Assembly (NCBI RefSeq): GCF_019457535.1
Contig: NZ_CP080417.1
Span: 2,976,001-3,040,000, forward strand
DNA length: 64,000 bases
Source of the DNA: Shewanella halotolerans
GTDB taxonomy: Bacteria > Pseudomonadota > Gammaproteobacteria > Enterobacterales > Shewanellaceae
Direction of reading: 5' to 3'
Under the pieces are notes generated by a model. That model worked only from the letters and a program-made list of their open reading frames with translations, was not told the DNA's origin and did not search any database. Of this stretch, positions 9,034 through 17,583 are shown one piece after another. The first letter of the stretch is position 1, and each line of letters starts with the position of its first letter. A program made the translations under genes and the position numbers.

Positions 9034-9439
9034 ATGGCTTTCCGTTTTATTCCAATGTTATCAAATTGCTATTAACCAAGATGCCAACCTACTCTACATT
9101 TCATTCAACATAAAATCTAAGCATGGTTAACCAAAAATCGGCCTAAACAGGATAATACCAGCACGGAGTCGTTTTAGAAGTTATAAATATTAATTTATTT
9201 ATACCAAAAAGAAATAACAAGTAATCGAAGAGAAAATGGAATAGAAATCGAGATGTTTGGAGATTGGAAATTAAGGAATGAGGGTCGAGGGTCGAGGGTC
9301 GAGGGTCGAGGGTCGAGGGTCGAGGGTCGAGGGTCGAGGGTCGAGGGTCGAGGGTCGGCAGCCTCACTTAAACATGAGTAATCGTTCAACTGCTATTTTA
9401 CTCATTCGAGACTTTTCCTCATGATTGAAACATCGCCCC
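9034..9439. other. Intergenic region with cysD upstream DNA and a heptamer repeat
   Basis: About 400 bp with no convincing gene. The side next to cysD (9034-9280) is AT-rich and should hold the cysDN promoter. The centre is a perfect 7-bp tandem repeat, and the remainder leads to the 3' end of the PHP-family pseudogene. Reading frames across the repeat only translate the repeat itself and are not believed. Confidence 0.7.
9281..9357. repeat. Tandem repeat, 11 perfect copies of the heptamer AGGGTCG
   Basis: Seventy-seven bases consist of exactly 11 uninterrupted copies of a 7-base unit, flanked by unique sequence (GAATG before, GCAGCC after). The period is not a multiple of three and no gene covers it, so it is a non-coding microsatellite-like array. 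Strong G-richness on one strand (three consecutive G per unit) could allow slipped or G-quadruplex structures. Perfect identity implies recent expansion or active slippage. Confidence 0.95.
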
Positions 9440-10182
9440 TTAAACAATGCTCGCATACTCATTCAGCCCCTTATGGCCCCTTGACGTTAAGAACTCCAGC
9501 AGGGCTTTGGGACTATGGTTAAGAATTCGCTCAATTGGGAAATCAACTTCTTGAATCAACTCAATCGCTTTGTCAAAGCCACCTAAGCTGAAGGCAACAT
9601 GGGAGTCTGATCCCAAGACCAAATAGCCTCCAGCCTCCTTTACAGCACGGGCAATTGCCGTGCAGTTTTTCAAGCTACCTTGTCGTGACGTCAAAAATGA
9701 GGAGTTGTTGATCTCAAGGGCAACATTGTGCGTCGCCGCAGCTTTGGCAACACGTTGGATATCGATGGGATAAGCAGGATTACCCGGATGACTGATGATG
9801 TCTACATTGCCACTCTCAATGCAATTGACTAATGCTTGAGTGTGACAGCTTGATTAGATGGTGGAAAAACAGGCTCATGAAACCCGGCTAGCACGATATC
9901 TAGTTCATCAAGGTAGTCACCAAAGAAATCAATATCACCATCTTCATTCTTAATATTGGCTTCAATGCCTCTCAGCACACCTATACCATCGACAATCCGA
10001 GGCAATACACGCATGTTGACGAAGTGCCAAAAGTTCGGCGCATCAGCCATATAGGGCCCATGATCAGTAATGGCAAACAGCTTAATCCCCTTCTCTTTTG
10101 CCACAGCAAGATAATCATGAACAGTACTATAGGCATGGGTTGAGGCAATGGTATGAGCATGAACATCAACAAGAAACTTCAT
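9440..10182 (-). pseudogene. ycdX: PHP-domain phosphatase (YcdX family), interrupted by a one-base frameshift
   Basis: The 5' part (from ATG 10182) reads MKFLVDVHAHTIASTHAYST with the metal-binding HAH, ITDHGPYMAD and GIEANIKNEDGDID, ending at AGFHEPVFPPSNQAV. There the frame runs into a stop at about 9829. From base 9844 another frame continues the family perfectly: HTQALVNCIESG, ISHPGNP, then NNSSFLTSRQGS, LGSDSHVAFSLGG to a stop at 9440. Between the codon for Ala (9847-9849) and the His codon (9842-9844) only two bases (9845-9846) remain where three are needed, so one base is missing. All metal ligands survive in the joined protein (~247 residues), so this is either a very recent lesion or a sequencing error. 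Confidence 0.85.
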
Positions 10183-10363
10183 CGGTGATTCCGTTAGTAA
10201 GTGACCTGATAAGAGAAGAATTGAAGCAGAGACTCAAGTCTAATCATTTTGACCGCTATTCTCCATAACAGAGCTCGCAATTAAAACTCCGTTAGTCGAT
10301 TCTATTCATTGCTCAACACCTGAACTTCTTTATACTTAGATATCTGCGCTTTCGCTCTTCTTA

Positions 10364-11260
10364 CTATGTCACAGACACTGTATCGCTTATCAAAGAGAGC
10401 AAATAGTGCCCATAACTATTGTTCTGCATAGGCTTGGCAAGACGATGAATATCCTCATTGGTTAGCCAACCATTACGCCAGGCTATCTCCTCAAGACAAG
10501 CGACTTTTAGCCCCTGCACTGTTTCTATGGTTTGAACAAAAGATGAAGCCTGCTGCAGACTGTCGAAGGTACCAGTATCGAGCCAAGCAAAGCCACGTCC
10601 CAATAATTCGACCTTTAGTTGGCCACGCATTAGATAAGATTGATTAATTTCGGTAATTTCAAGCTCACCACGTTTTGAGGGCGTTAACTCTTTAGCGATA
10701 TCGATGACTTGATTGTCATAAAAATAGAGTCCGGTTACCGCCCAGTTAGATTTGGGGAAAGCTGGTTTTTCATCGATTGCCAAGGCGTTGAAATCATCAT
10801 CAAACTCCACCACGCCAAATCTTTCTGCTTGGTCTACCTGATAGGCAAAGATAGTCGCTCCTACCGAATCTGCATTGCTGAGTTCAGCTACAGTCTGTTT
10901 CAGCGTGAGACTGAACCCCTGCCCATAAAAAACATTATCTCCCAGCACTAAACACACGCTGTCGTTACCAATAAACTCCTCAGCAATGATAAATGCCTGT
11001 GCAACCCCCTCAGGCTTTGGCTGTACTTGATAGGAAAGCGAAATCCCAAAATCACTGCCATCGCCGAGTAAACGCTGAAACAGCATCTGTTCTTCAGGGG
11101 TCGTGATGATCAAAATATCGCGAACTCCCGCCAGCATAAGAACAGAAAGCGGATAATAGATCATTGGCTTGTCATACACCGGAAGCAGCTGCTTAGATAC
11201 GCCGCGTGTGATGGGATATAACCGCGTGCCAGTGCCACCGGCTAATAAAATACCTTTCAC
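10364..11260 (-). CDS. rmlA: Glucose-1-phosphate thymidylyltransferase, second copy
   Basis: Forms dTDP-glucose from dTTP and glucose-1-phosphate, the entry to dTDP-rhamnose and dTDP-amino-sugar synthesis. The N-terminus has LAGGTGTRLYPITRGVSKQLLPVYDKPMIYYPLS-type signature (split here by the usual Gly-rich loop), then LGDNVFYGQGF, EKPAFPKSNWAVTGLYFYD and GRGFAWLDTGT. Start is a GTG with GAGAGGGA about 6 bases before it. At 298 residues it is full length and closely resembles the copy at 31402-32277. It sits downstream of galU with about 113 bp between, across a probable terminator, so it may be expressed separately. Both copies look intact. Confidence 0.95.
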   Translation of the reverse strand: MKGILLAGGTGTRLYPITRGVSKQLLPVYDKPMIYYPLSVLMLAGVRDILIITTPEEQMLFQRLLGDGSDFGISLSYQVQPKPEGVAQAFIIAEEFIGNDSVCLVLGDNVFYGQGFSLTLKQTVAELSNADSVGATIFAYQVDQAERFGVVEFDDDFNALAIDEKPAFPKSNWAVTGLYFYDNQVIDIAKELTPSKRGELEITEINQSYLMRGQLKVELLGRGFAWLDTGTFDSLQQASSFVQTIETVQGLKVACLEEIAWRNGWLTNEDIHRLAKPMQNNSYGHYLLSLISDTVSVT

Positions 11261-11326
11261 TATATCCCTCTCGTTTGGTGTTAGCTTAAAGCTCTCAATA
11301 GATAATACACTACGCTGAAATGAAAA

Positions 11327-11356
11327 ATGCCCACTTCAGCAAGCCAAAGTGGGCAT
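11327..11356 (-). terminator. Rho-independent terminator after galU
   Basis: A perfect 10-base inverted repeat (ATGCCCACTT / AAGTGGGCAT) with a 10-base loop lies 18 bases past the galU stop on the minus strand. On that strand it is followed by a run of five T (complement of 11323-11327). Confidence 0.85.
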
Positions 11357-11373
11357 TAAATTCCGGGGCAAGA

Positions 11374-12258
11374 TTATTGTGCTAGCAAGTTCTCTAACTG
11401 CTGACGAAACTCTTTACCCAACTTTTCGTTACGCAGACCATATTCGACAAAAGCTGTCATATAACCGAGCTTGTCGCCGCAATCATGAGACTTACCGGTC
11501 ATATTAAAGGCTTCAACGGTGTCCGATTCAATCAGCATATCAATCGCGTCTGTCAATTGGATCTCATCGCCTGTACCTGCGGGTGTTCTAGCGAGTAAAT
11601 CCCAAATTTTTTCTGACAAAACATAACGACCCACAACTGCAAGATTAGATGGGGCTTCATCAATGGTTGGCTTTTCGACCATAGCCTTAATGACTGATGA
11701 TTCACCAGGTGCGATATCTACACCGCCACAATCGGCAATTCCGTACTTGTTTACTTCATCAGGAGCCACTGGCGCTACCATGATCTGGCTAGCTTGAGTC
11801 GCCTTATAATGTTTAATCATTGCAGCTAGGTTTTCTGAACTTTGATCGGCGCTATACTCATCTAAAATCACATCGGGCAAAACAACTGCGAAAGGATTAT
11901 TGCCTATACAAGGTTTAGCGCAAAGCACCGCATGACCTAACCCCTTAGCTTCCCCCTGACGTACATGCATAATTGTCACGTCTTTAGGGCAAATTGATTG
12001 CACCTCATCAAGTAGCTGACGCTTTACACGCTTCTCTAACGTAGACTCTAGCTCATATGAGGTATCAAAATGGTTTTCGATAGCGTTTTTACTGGCATGC
12101 GTTACCAATACAATCTCCTTCACACCAGCTGCAACACACTCATTCACTATGTATTGAATAAGCGGTTTATCAACTAAAGGCAGCATCTCTTTTGGGATAG
12201 CCTTGGTCGCAGGAAGCATACGGGTACCAAGCCCAGCTACGGGAATAACAACTTTCAT
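11374..12258 (-). CDS. galU: UTP-glucose-1-phosphate uridylyltransferase
   Basis: Makes UDP-glucose, substrate for UDP-glucose dehydrogenase encoded a few kb upstream. Motifs: VAGLGTRMLPATKAIPKEMLP at the N-terminus, GLGHAVLCAKP, VVLPDVILD and EKPTIDEAPSNLAVVGRYVL. At 294 residues it matches bacterial GalU. The start is set at ATG 12258 (MKVVIPVAG); an in-frame TTG at 12264 is a weaker choice. The gene is bracketed by hairpin terminators on both sides and is therefore probably its own transcription unit. Confidence 0.95.
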   Translation of the reverse strand: MKVVIPVAGLGTRMLPATKAIPKEMLPLVDKPLIQYIVNECVAAGVKEIVLVTHASKNAIENHFDTSYELESTLEKRVKRQLLDEVQSICPKDVTIMHVRQGEAKGLGHAVLCAKPCIGNNPFAVVLPDVILDEYSADQSSENLAAMIKHYKATQASQIMVAPVAPDEVNKYGIADCGGVDIAPGESSVIKAMVEKPTIDEAPSNLAVVGRYVLSEKIWDLLARTPAGTGDEIQLTDAIDMLIESDTVEAFNMTGKSHDCGDKLGYMTAFVEYGLRNEKLGKEFRQQLENLLAQ

Positions 12259-12285
12259 AAACAATCCAATAATATAATACGCACA

Positions 12286-12311
12286 AAAAAATCCTCATGA
12301 GAGGATTTTTT
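12286..12311 (-). terminator. Rho-independent terminator after the WecA-family gene
   Basis: Perfect 11-base stem AAAAAATCCTC / GAGGATTTTTT with a four-base loop (ATGA), 17 bases past the stop of the minus-strand gene at 12329. The A/T runs on both sides make it potentially bidirectional. It lies only about 30 bases before the galU start codon, so galU transcripts must begin within or after it, or read through. Confidence 0.8.
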
Positions 12312-12328
12312 CCCAAGAGCTCGATAAG

Positions 12329-13372
12329 CTAAGCTTTACGAAGCCAGGTCAATATTTGCCAAATGTGTGCTAATGCCCAGTTATAGGCCACAAAAATCCC
12401 GACAAAACCAAAAAACATAATCCACTCAGGCACATGCAACCATTCTCCCGAAATACCAATTCCGGCGAGCGCTATAGAAGCCAGAGAGATCCGTACCAGG
12501 GTTTGTTTTCGGCTATAACCCGCTCTTTCAAATATATGGTGGAGATGATCCCGGTCCGGCTTAAAAGGTGACATCCCTTTTTTAACTCGGCGATACATGA
12601 TTGCAGCCATGTCCATTAACGGAATACCAATCAGATACAGTGCAGTAACGGGAGCAAATACCCGAACGTCAGTTTCAACACCCAATACGAGCAGCCATAC
12701 TACCGTCAACCCAATCAACATACTTCCTGCGTCGCCCATAAAGATTTTTTGAGCGGTTTCAAAAGGCCATCTCAAATTGAATATCAAATAACCAATTATT
12801 GCGCCGATGAAAAGTAGAGGAAGAACAAACCAATCATTATCGGCAGCGTAAAACAGCAATGCCAGAGAGGTAAAGGTGACGAGACTCAACATCCCGGCTA
12901 AGCCATCAATACCGTCGACCATGTTAAAGGCATTAATTGCACCGATAACGGCCAGTATAGTGACGAAAACACCTAAATATCCAAGCTTTAACTCAAAGAA
13001 ATAAGTGATATGACCCAGTGATGTAAGATAAAACCCTGCGCCAAAGACTAGGATCGAAGCTGTGATCACTTGCGCAACGATTCTCACGCGAACAGACAAA
13101 TCATATTTGTCGTCCAATACCCCCAAAAACAATATCAGCGCAGCAGAAATCAAGTAAAGGTTAAATACCTGATTTTGTTCAAACACAATACTGGAAACAA
13201 GCAGGACACTACAATAAATAGCCACCCCACCAATTAACGGTATGGCGCCAACATGTGTTTTTCTGTCATTGGGTAAATCTACTAAGCCGACTTTTTCCGC
13301 AATTGGGTGAAACAACTTAATCGCAGCACACGTTAAGCAAAACACCGTCACAAACGGTATAAAGTATTCCAT
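12329..13372 (-). CDS. wecA: WecA/MraY-family undecaprenyl-phosphate sugar-1-phosphate transferase (copy 1)
   Basis: Polytopic inner-membrane enzyme that moves GlcNAc-1-phosphate (or a related HexNAc-1-P) from UDP-sugar to undecaprenyl phosphate, initiating O-antigen or enterobacterial-common-antigen-like glycans. Family motifs are complete: the Asp-rich NAFNMVDGIDGLAG, KIFMGDAGSMLIG, and the cytoplasmic HLHH motif in DRDHLHHIFERAG. The 347 residues contain about 11 hydrophobic segments. GGGAAGAGAG precedes the ATG. A paralogue with the same architecture lies immediately upstream. Which of the two starts the O-antigen repeat cannot be told from sequence. Confidence 0.9.
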   Translation of the reverse strand: MEYFIPFVTVFCLTCAAIKLFHPIAEKVGLVDLPNDRKTHVGAIPLIGGVAIYCSVLLVSSIVFEQNQVFNLYLISAALILFLGVLDDKYDLSVRVRIVAQVITASILVFGAGFYLTSLGHITYFFELKLGYLGVFVTILAVIGAINAFNMVDGIDGLAGMLSLVTFTSLALLFYAADNDWFVLPLLFIGAIIGYLIFNLRWPFETAQKIFMGDAGSMLIGLTVVWLLVLGVETDVRVFAPVTALYLIGIPLMDMAAIMYRRVKKGMSPFKPDRDHLHHIFERAGYSRKQTLVRISLASIALAGIGISGEWLHVPEWIMFFGFVGIFVAYNWALAHIWQILTWLRKA

Positions 13373-13525
13373 AAACTCTCTTCCCTAAGCCAATATAGAA
13401 TGACGAGGAACCATACCGATCCCTACCGCCAACAACTACCAGTCATACAGTATAACCTCTATATGACAAGGTAAAAACGGTTCAACATAAAACGCTGTAA
13501 CTTTGTACCTGAAGCCAGGCATATT

Positions 13526-14596
13526 CTACGATGGCTTTGTGAATTTAAACCATCGATGCATGAATGCGGTAATGCGCCAGACATAACTTATCGCGAGATA
13601 GTACAAAGCAAACACCAACAAAAATGAGACAAACATCACGGTTTCATTAATCTCGAGATACTCAGACCAAACGCCAACAGCCGCCATCATGGTCGCAATC
13701 AAACAAATCACCAATAATGATACTCTCGGCGACATCCCGACACGTTGACAGATGTGATGCAAATGTTCTCTATCGGGCTTAAACGGAGATTGACCTTTCT
13801 TGATGCGGCGCGACATGATACACACCATATCCATTAACGGCAGCCCGATAAACCACAACGCAGTCACAGGGCGAATGACCTCTTGCTGATCCTGACTCGC
13901 TTCAATCAACAACCAAATAACGGTAAAACCAATAAACATACTGCCGGCATCGCCCATAAACACCTTAAAACGACGACCAAATGGAAAACCTAAATTCAGC
14001 AGGATATAAGGCAGCATCGCCACCATGAGCAGTAAACAAAAGTGTGCTAACGCTATCTGCCCTGCACCGTAAAACATATAACCCAGTGCAGCAAAGGTCA
14101 CCAAGGCTAATCCACCTAACAAACCGTCAATGCCATCAACCATATTAAAGGCGTTAATGGCCCCGATCACGGCAAAAATAGTGACGACATAACTCACAAA
14201 GGTCGGTAGGATCAACGCCTCATCACCAGCAATAAAGCCGAAGTAATATAGACTCTTATAACCGATCAAAATCATCGCCATCGAAATCGCTGCCTGCACC
14301 ACCAAACGGGCTTTAAAGCTGAGATCAAAGCGGTCATCAAGCGCACCTAGTACAATGAGAACCGTGGAGCAAATCATGTAAAGTATCACATTACTGGTAA
14401 TATCGAACACCAAACAGATGTTAAGCATGATAGCGGTAAAGATTGAAATACCACCAATTAATGGCACTTGGCCTACATGTAACTTACGCTCATTAGGCTT
14501 GTCGACCAGGCCAATTTTTTTAGCTAACTTACGGTATACAAACAAAAAGAAAAACGAACTTAAAAATACACTAACTACGGATAAACTGGTCGACAT
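13526..14596 (-). CDS. WecA/MraY-family undecaprenyl-phosphate sugar-1-phosphate transferase (copy 2)
   Basis: Second WecA-type transferase, 356 residues, with the same motifs as its neighbour: NAFNMVDGIDGLLG, KVFMGDAGSMFIG and DREHLHHICQRVG. The two proteins align along their whole length but are clearly diverged, so this is not a recent duplication. They are separated by 153 bp without an obvious terminator. Retention of both with intact active sites suggests different sugar substrates or acceptor pathways. The start ATG is supported only by a weak GAG before it. Confidence 0.88.
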   Translation of the reverse strand: MSTSLSVVSVFLSSFFFLFVYRKLAKKIGLVDKPNERKLHVGQVPLIGGISIFTAIMLNICLVFDITSNVILYMICSTVLIVLGALDDRFDLSFKARLVVQAAISMAMILIGYKSLYYFGFIAGDEALILPTFVSYVVTIFAVIGAINAFNMVDGIDGLLGGLALVTFAALGYMFYGAGQIALAHFCLLLMVAMLPYILLNLGFPFGRRFKVFMGDAGSMFIGFTVIWLLIEASQDQQEVIRPVTALWFIGLPLMDMVCIMSRRIKKGQSPFKPDREHLHHICQRVGMSPRVSLLVICLIATMMAAVGVWSEYLEINETVMFVSFLLVFALYYLAISYVWRITAFMHRWFKFTKPS

Positions 14597-15020
14597 ACTA
14601 GACTCGATGGTTTACTAAACCAAAATGATAATTAAAAGCAGGACTGATCATGCTCCGTTACCAGAGTATGATCTGAATCAGTATAAAAAGCATACAGAGC
14701 AAAACATCCATGTCTTTAATTTCAATTGGTTAGTCGATACTGAGACAGCTTTACACAAACCAAAACAAGCGGTAACGCAATAACATCCCAATAGGAAACT
14801 AGGCGATTATAACGTAAAAAGTCTAACAAAATAATCAAGTACCGGTGATTTGCACAAAAAATGAGACAGTCTTGAGAATCTGTCTCAAAACCGTCTCATT
14901 CGTTCGGCATCCCCTTGATTAATGGCCACAAAACAGGCTAAATCGAATAGCCTTGACTATCGGTTTAGAGTTGAAATTGATTTCATCAACAAGGTTTCGT
15001 CAAGCTGTTACAGGCTGATT
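14597..15020. other. Intergenic region between WecA copy 2 and the epimerase gene
   Basis: About 420 bp, AT-rich, no believable gene. The side near the epimerase holds a terminator hairpin. On the minus strand a TATAAT sits at 14806-14811 upstream of the WecA-family gene, but no -35 box lies at a normal distance (a TTGATT is 21 bases away), so the promoter is only suggested. Confidence 0.5.
14855..14886 (-). terminator. Probable terminator after the ugd/epimerase unit
   Basis: Inverted repeat GAGACAG / CTGTCTC with a 10-base loop, followed on the minus strand by ATTTTTTG. A second GTCTC-containing arm just before it (14892-14898) could form an alternative stem with the same arm. It lies about 135 bases past the stop of the minus-strand epimerase gene. 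Confidence 0.65.
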
Positions 15021-16025
15021 TTACTTTTGGTAAAAGTCTTTATACCACTTCACAAACTCAGCAACGCCTTCTTTGACTGTAACTTTCGACTTATAACCCG
15101 TCGCTTCAAATAAGTCATTAACCTCTGCATAGGTTTGATAAACATCACCAGGCTGCATTTCACGGAAATTTTTCTTCGCTTCAATGCCTAATTCATCTTC
15201 TATAGCTTTTACAAAGTCCATTAGATTAATTGGAGAGCCGTGCCCAATGTTATAAACCGCATAAGGAGCTGAACTACTTGCTGGAGAACCTGCTTCAACG
15301 GTCCAGCTCGAATCCCGAATAGGGATCACATCAGCAATGCGCACAACCCCTTCAACGATATCGTCTACATGAGTAAAGTCTCGCCACATATCACCATTGT
15401 TGTTGATATCAATCGTATCACCATCTAGTATTTTCTTAGTGAAAATAAAGGGCGCCATATCAGGTCTACCCCAGCTGCCGTAAACAGTAAAAAAACGCAG
15501 ACCAGTTGTAGGAATATCGTACAAGTGCGAGTAACTATGAGCCATCAACTCATTCGATTTCTTGGTCGCCGCATAAAGCGAAACCGGATGGTCAACAGAA
15601 TCTGATGTGGCAAATGGGGTTTTAGCATTTAAACCGTAAACAGAGCTAGAGGAAGCATAGATAAGATGCTTGACCTTGGTTTGACGACATCCTTCAAGAA
15701 TATTTAGATGACCTACGAGGTTAGAATCTGCATATGCGTGAGGGTTTTGAATGGAGTAACGCACCCCCGCTTGTGCGGCAAGATGAACAACTCTATCAAA
15801 CTGCTCCTGCTCAAATAAATTTGCTATCTCATCTCTTTGCGCAATATCTAATTGAACAAAGCGAAACGCTTCATGCTTTATACGCTCAAGGCGTGCATGT
15901 TTAAGATTAACTTCATAGTAATTATTGATATTATCAATACCAACAACATCATGTCCGGCTTTGGTGAGTTTTTCAACGACTGCGCTACCGATAAAACCAG
16001 CTGCACCGGTTACTAAATACTTCAT
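15021..16025 (-). CDS. UDP-glucuronate 4-epimerase-like NAD-dependent epimerase
   Basis: Short-chain-dehydrogenase-type sugar-nucleotide epimerase predicted to convert UDP-glucuronate to UDP-galacturonate. It has the NAD-binding TGAAGFIGSAVVEKL, NINNYYEVNLKHARL, AAQAGVRYSIQNPHAYADSN-type sequence, catalytic YAATKKSNE (YxxxK), and FFTVYGSWGRPDMA, which is the signature of the CapI/LspL/GlcA-4-epimerase group. 334 residues is the family length. AGGATT precedes the ATG. It lies 14 bp after ugd, whose product makes its substrate, so the pair gives a two-step route to a uronic acid. Confidence 0.88.
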   Translation of the reverse strand: MKYLVTGAAGFIGSAVVEKLTKAGHDVVGIDNINNYYEVNLKHARLERIKHEAFRFVQLDIAQRDEIANLFEQEQFDRVVHLAAQAGVRYSIQNPHAYADSNLVGHLNILEGCRQTKVKHLIYASSSSVYGLNAKTPFATSDSVDHPVSLYAATKKSNELMAHSYSHLYDIPTTGLRFFTVYGSWGRPDMAPFIFTKKILDGDTIDINNNGDMWRDFTHVDDIVEGVVRIADVIPIRDSSWTVEAGSPASSSAPYAVYNIGHGSPINLMDFVKAIEDELGIEAKKNFREMQPGDVYQTYAEVNDLFEATGYKSKVTVKEGVAEFVKWYKDFYQK

Positions 16026-16039
16026 TCTTTAATCCTATA

Positions 16040-17206
16040 TTAATCCGAGCCAAACAAGTCACGGGTATAAACCTTATGCTCAACATCGCGGATCTCATCT
16101 ACCATGCGGTTAGAAACAATCACATCACAAATTGATTTAAACTCGTCTAACGATTTAATCACTTTGGAATGGAAAAACTCGTCTTCCTGTAACACCGGCT
16201 CATAAACCACAACCTCAATCCCTTTTGCCTTTAAACGTTTCATGATCCCTTGAATACTAGAGGCGCGGAAGTTGTCTGAGCCCGCCTTCATGATTAACCG
16301 GTAAATACCGACCACTTTAGGTTGACGTTTCAAAATTGACTCGGCAATGAAATCTTTACGAGTACGGTTAGCATCTACAATCGCGCCAATAATGTTATTG
16401 GGCACATCTTGGTAATTGGCTAACAGTTGCTTGGTATCTTTAGGCAGACAATAACCTCCATAACCAAATGAAGGGTTGTTATAGTGATCGCCAATACGTG
16501 GATCTAATCCGACTCCTTCAATAATTTGACGAGCGTCTAACCCGTGAGCTTCGGCATAAGAGTCCAACTCATTGAAATAAGCAACGCGCATCGCAAGATA
16601 GGTGTTCGAAAATAACTTTACCGCTTCTGCTTCTGTCGATTCGGTAAACAGCACTGGAATATCCTGTTTCTTAGCCCCTTCAAGCAACAAATTAGCAAAG
16701 ATTTTGGCTCGCTCAGAACGTTCACCCACAATGATGCGCGATGGATATAAGTTATCAAACAGCGCTTTACCTTCACGCAAAAACTCAGGCGAGAAGATAA
16801 TATTGTCACAGCTTAACTCTTGCTTAATTCGGTCGGTATACCCAACAGGAACAGTAGATTTGATCACCATCACTGCATTGGGATTAATAGCCATCACGTC
16901 TTTAATCACGGACTCAACAGAAGCGGTATTAAAGTAGTTGGTTTTAACGTCATAATCGGTTGGGGTTGCGATCACCACATAACTCGCGCCTTGATACGCT
17001 TTCTCTTTGTCCAACGTCGCAACAAAATTGAGTGATTTGGTTGCTAAAAAATGTTCAATCTCATCGTCCACAATTGGCGACTGTTTATTATTTAACAGTT
17101 CAACTTTATCTTTTATGATATCAACAGCAACCACATTATGGTGTTGCGATAATAACATGGCGTTAGAAAGGCCAACATAGCCTGTTCCCGCAACTGCAAT
17201 TTTCAT
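16040..17206 (-). CDS. ugd: UDP-glucose 6-dehydrogenase
   Basis: Oxidises UDP-glucose twice to UDP-glucuronate using NAD+. Motifs: GTGYVGLSN at residues 7-15, IKSTVPVGYT, SPEFLREGKA, and GYGGYCLPKD with the catalytic cysteine at 253. Length 388 matches the short bacterial form. ATG 17206 is chosen because the Rossmann strand MKIAVAGTGYVG starts there; the 11 residues encoded upstream fit nothing. The glucuronate product feeds the epimerase immediately downstream and, probably, transferases in the polysaccharide operon. Confidence 0.95.
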   Translation of the reverse strand: MKIAVAGTGYVGLSNAMLLSQHHNVVAVDIIKDKVELLNNKQSPIVDDEIEHFLATKSLNFVATLDKEKAYQGASYVVIATPTDYDVKTNYFNTASVESVIKDVMAINPNAVMVIKSTVPVGYTDRIKQELSCDNIIFSPEFLREGKALFDNLYPSRIIVGERSERAKIFANLLLEGAKKQDIPVLFTESTEAEAVKLFSNTYLAMRVAYFNELDSYAEAHGLDARQIIEGVGLDPRIGDHYNNPSFGYGGYCLPKDTKQLLANYQDVPNNIIGAIVDANRTRKDFIAESILKRQPKVVGIYRLIMKAGSDNFRASSIQGIMKRLKAKGIEVVVYEPVLQEDEFFHSKVIKSLDEFKSICDVIVSNRMVDEIRDVEHKVYTRDLFGSD

Positions 17207-17583
17207 AATATAAACTCTACAAATTAAAATAAATAACAAAACATTTTAGAGCGCGAACGAAATGTCAGTAAAAAGCGCATCAAGTGTTAAGCATCTATTT
17301 ATCAAAACGATCCGTGCATTTACCATTTAAATAGTAAACATTCAAAAAACATGCTCCCAGGAAACTAAAAAATGTTCAGAACAGGCATTTATATCGATTA
17401 AGCATAAGCCACACATTAACACAATTAACAAAACATTTACCATTCAGTTTTTATCATAAAAATAGACTAAGGAGAATCTTCAACTACAAAAACAAAACAA
17501 AAATTCATATTACTTAAATAACAAAAGGTATAATTTTCTGAGTGATATTATTCATAGCTTTAAAATATAAAACTTATAAACAT
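17207..17583. other. AT-rich gap between the polysaccharide operon end and ugd
   Basis: About 375 bp of very AT-rich sequence without a believable gene. It should contain the ugd promoter (minus strand) if ugd is not simply read through from the operon upstream. No clear terminator hairpin was found after the glycosyltransferase gene at 17584, so read-through is possible. Confidence 0.5.

Noticed and set aside
9143..9389. Two overlapping minus-strand frames translating the heptamer repeat
   Set aside because: They exist only because a 7-base repeat is open in several frames; no start context and no similarity.
17207..17583. Insertion-sequence remnant in the AT-rich gap
   Set aside because: No inverted ends, target duplication or transposase fragment could be found.
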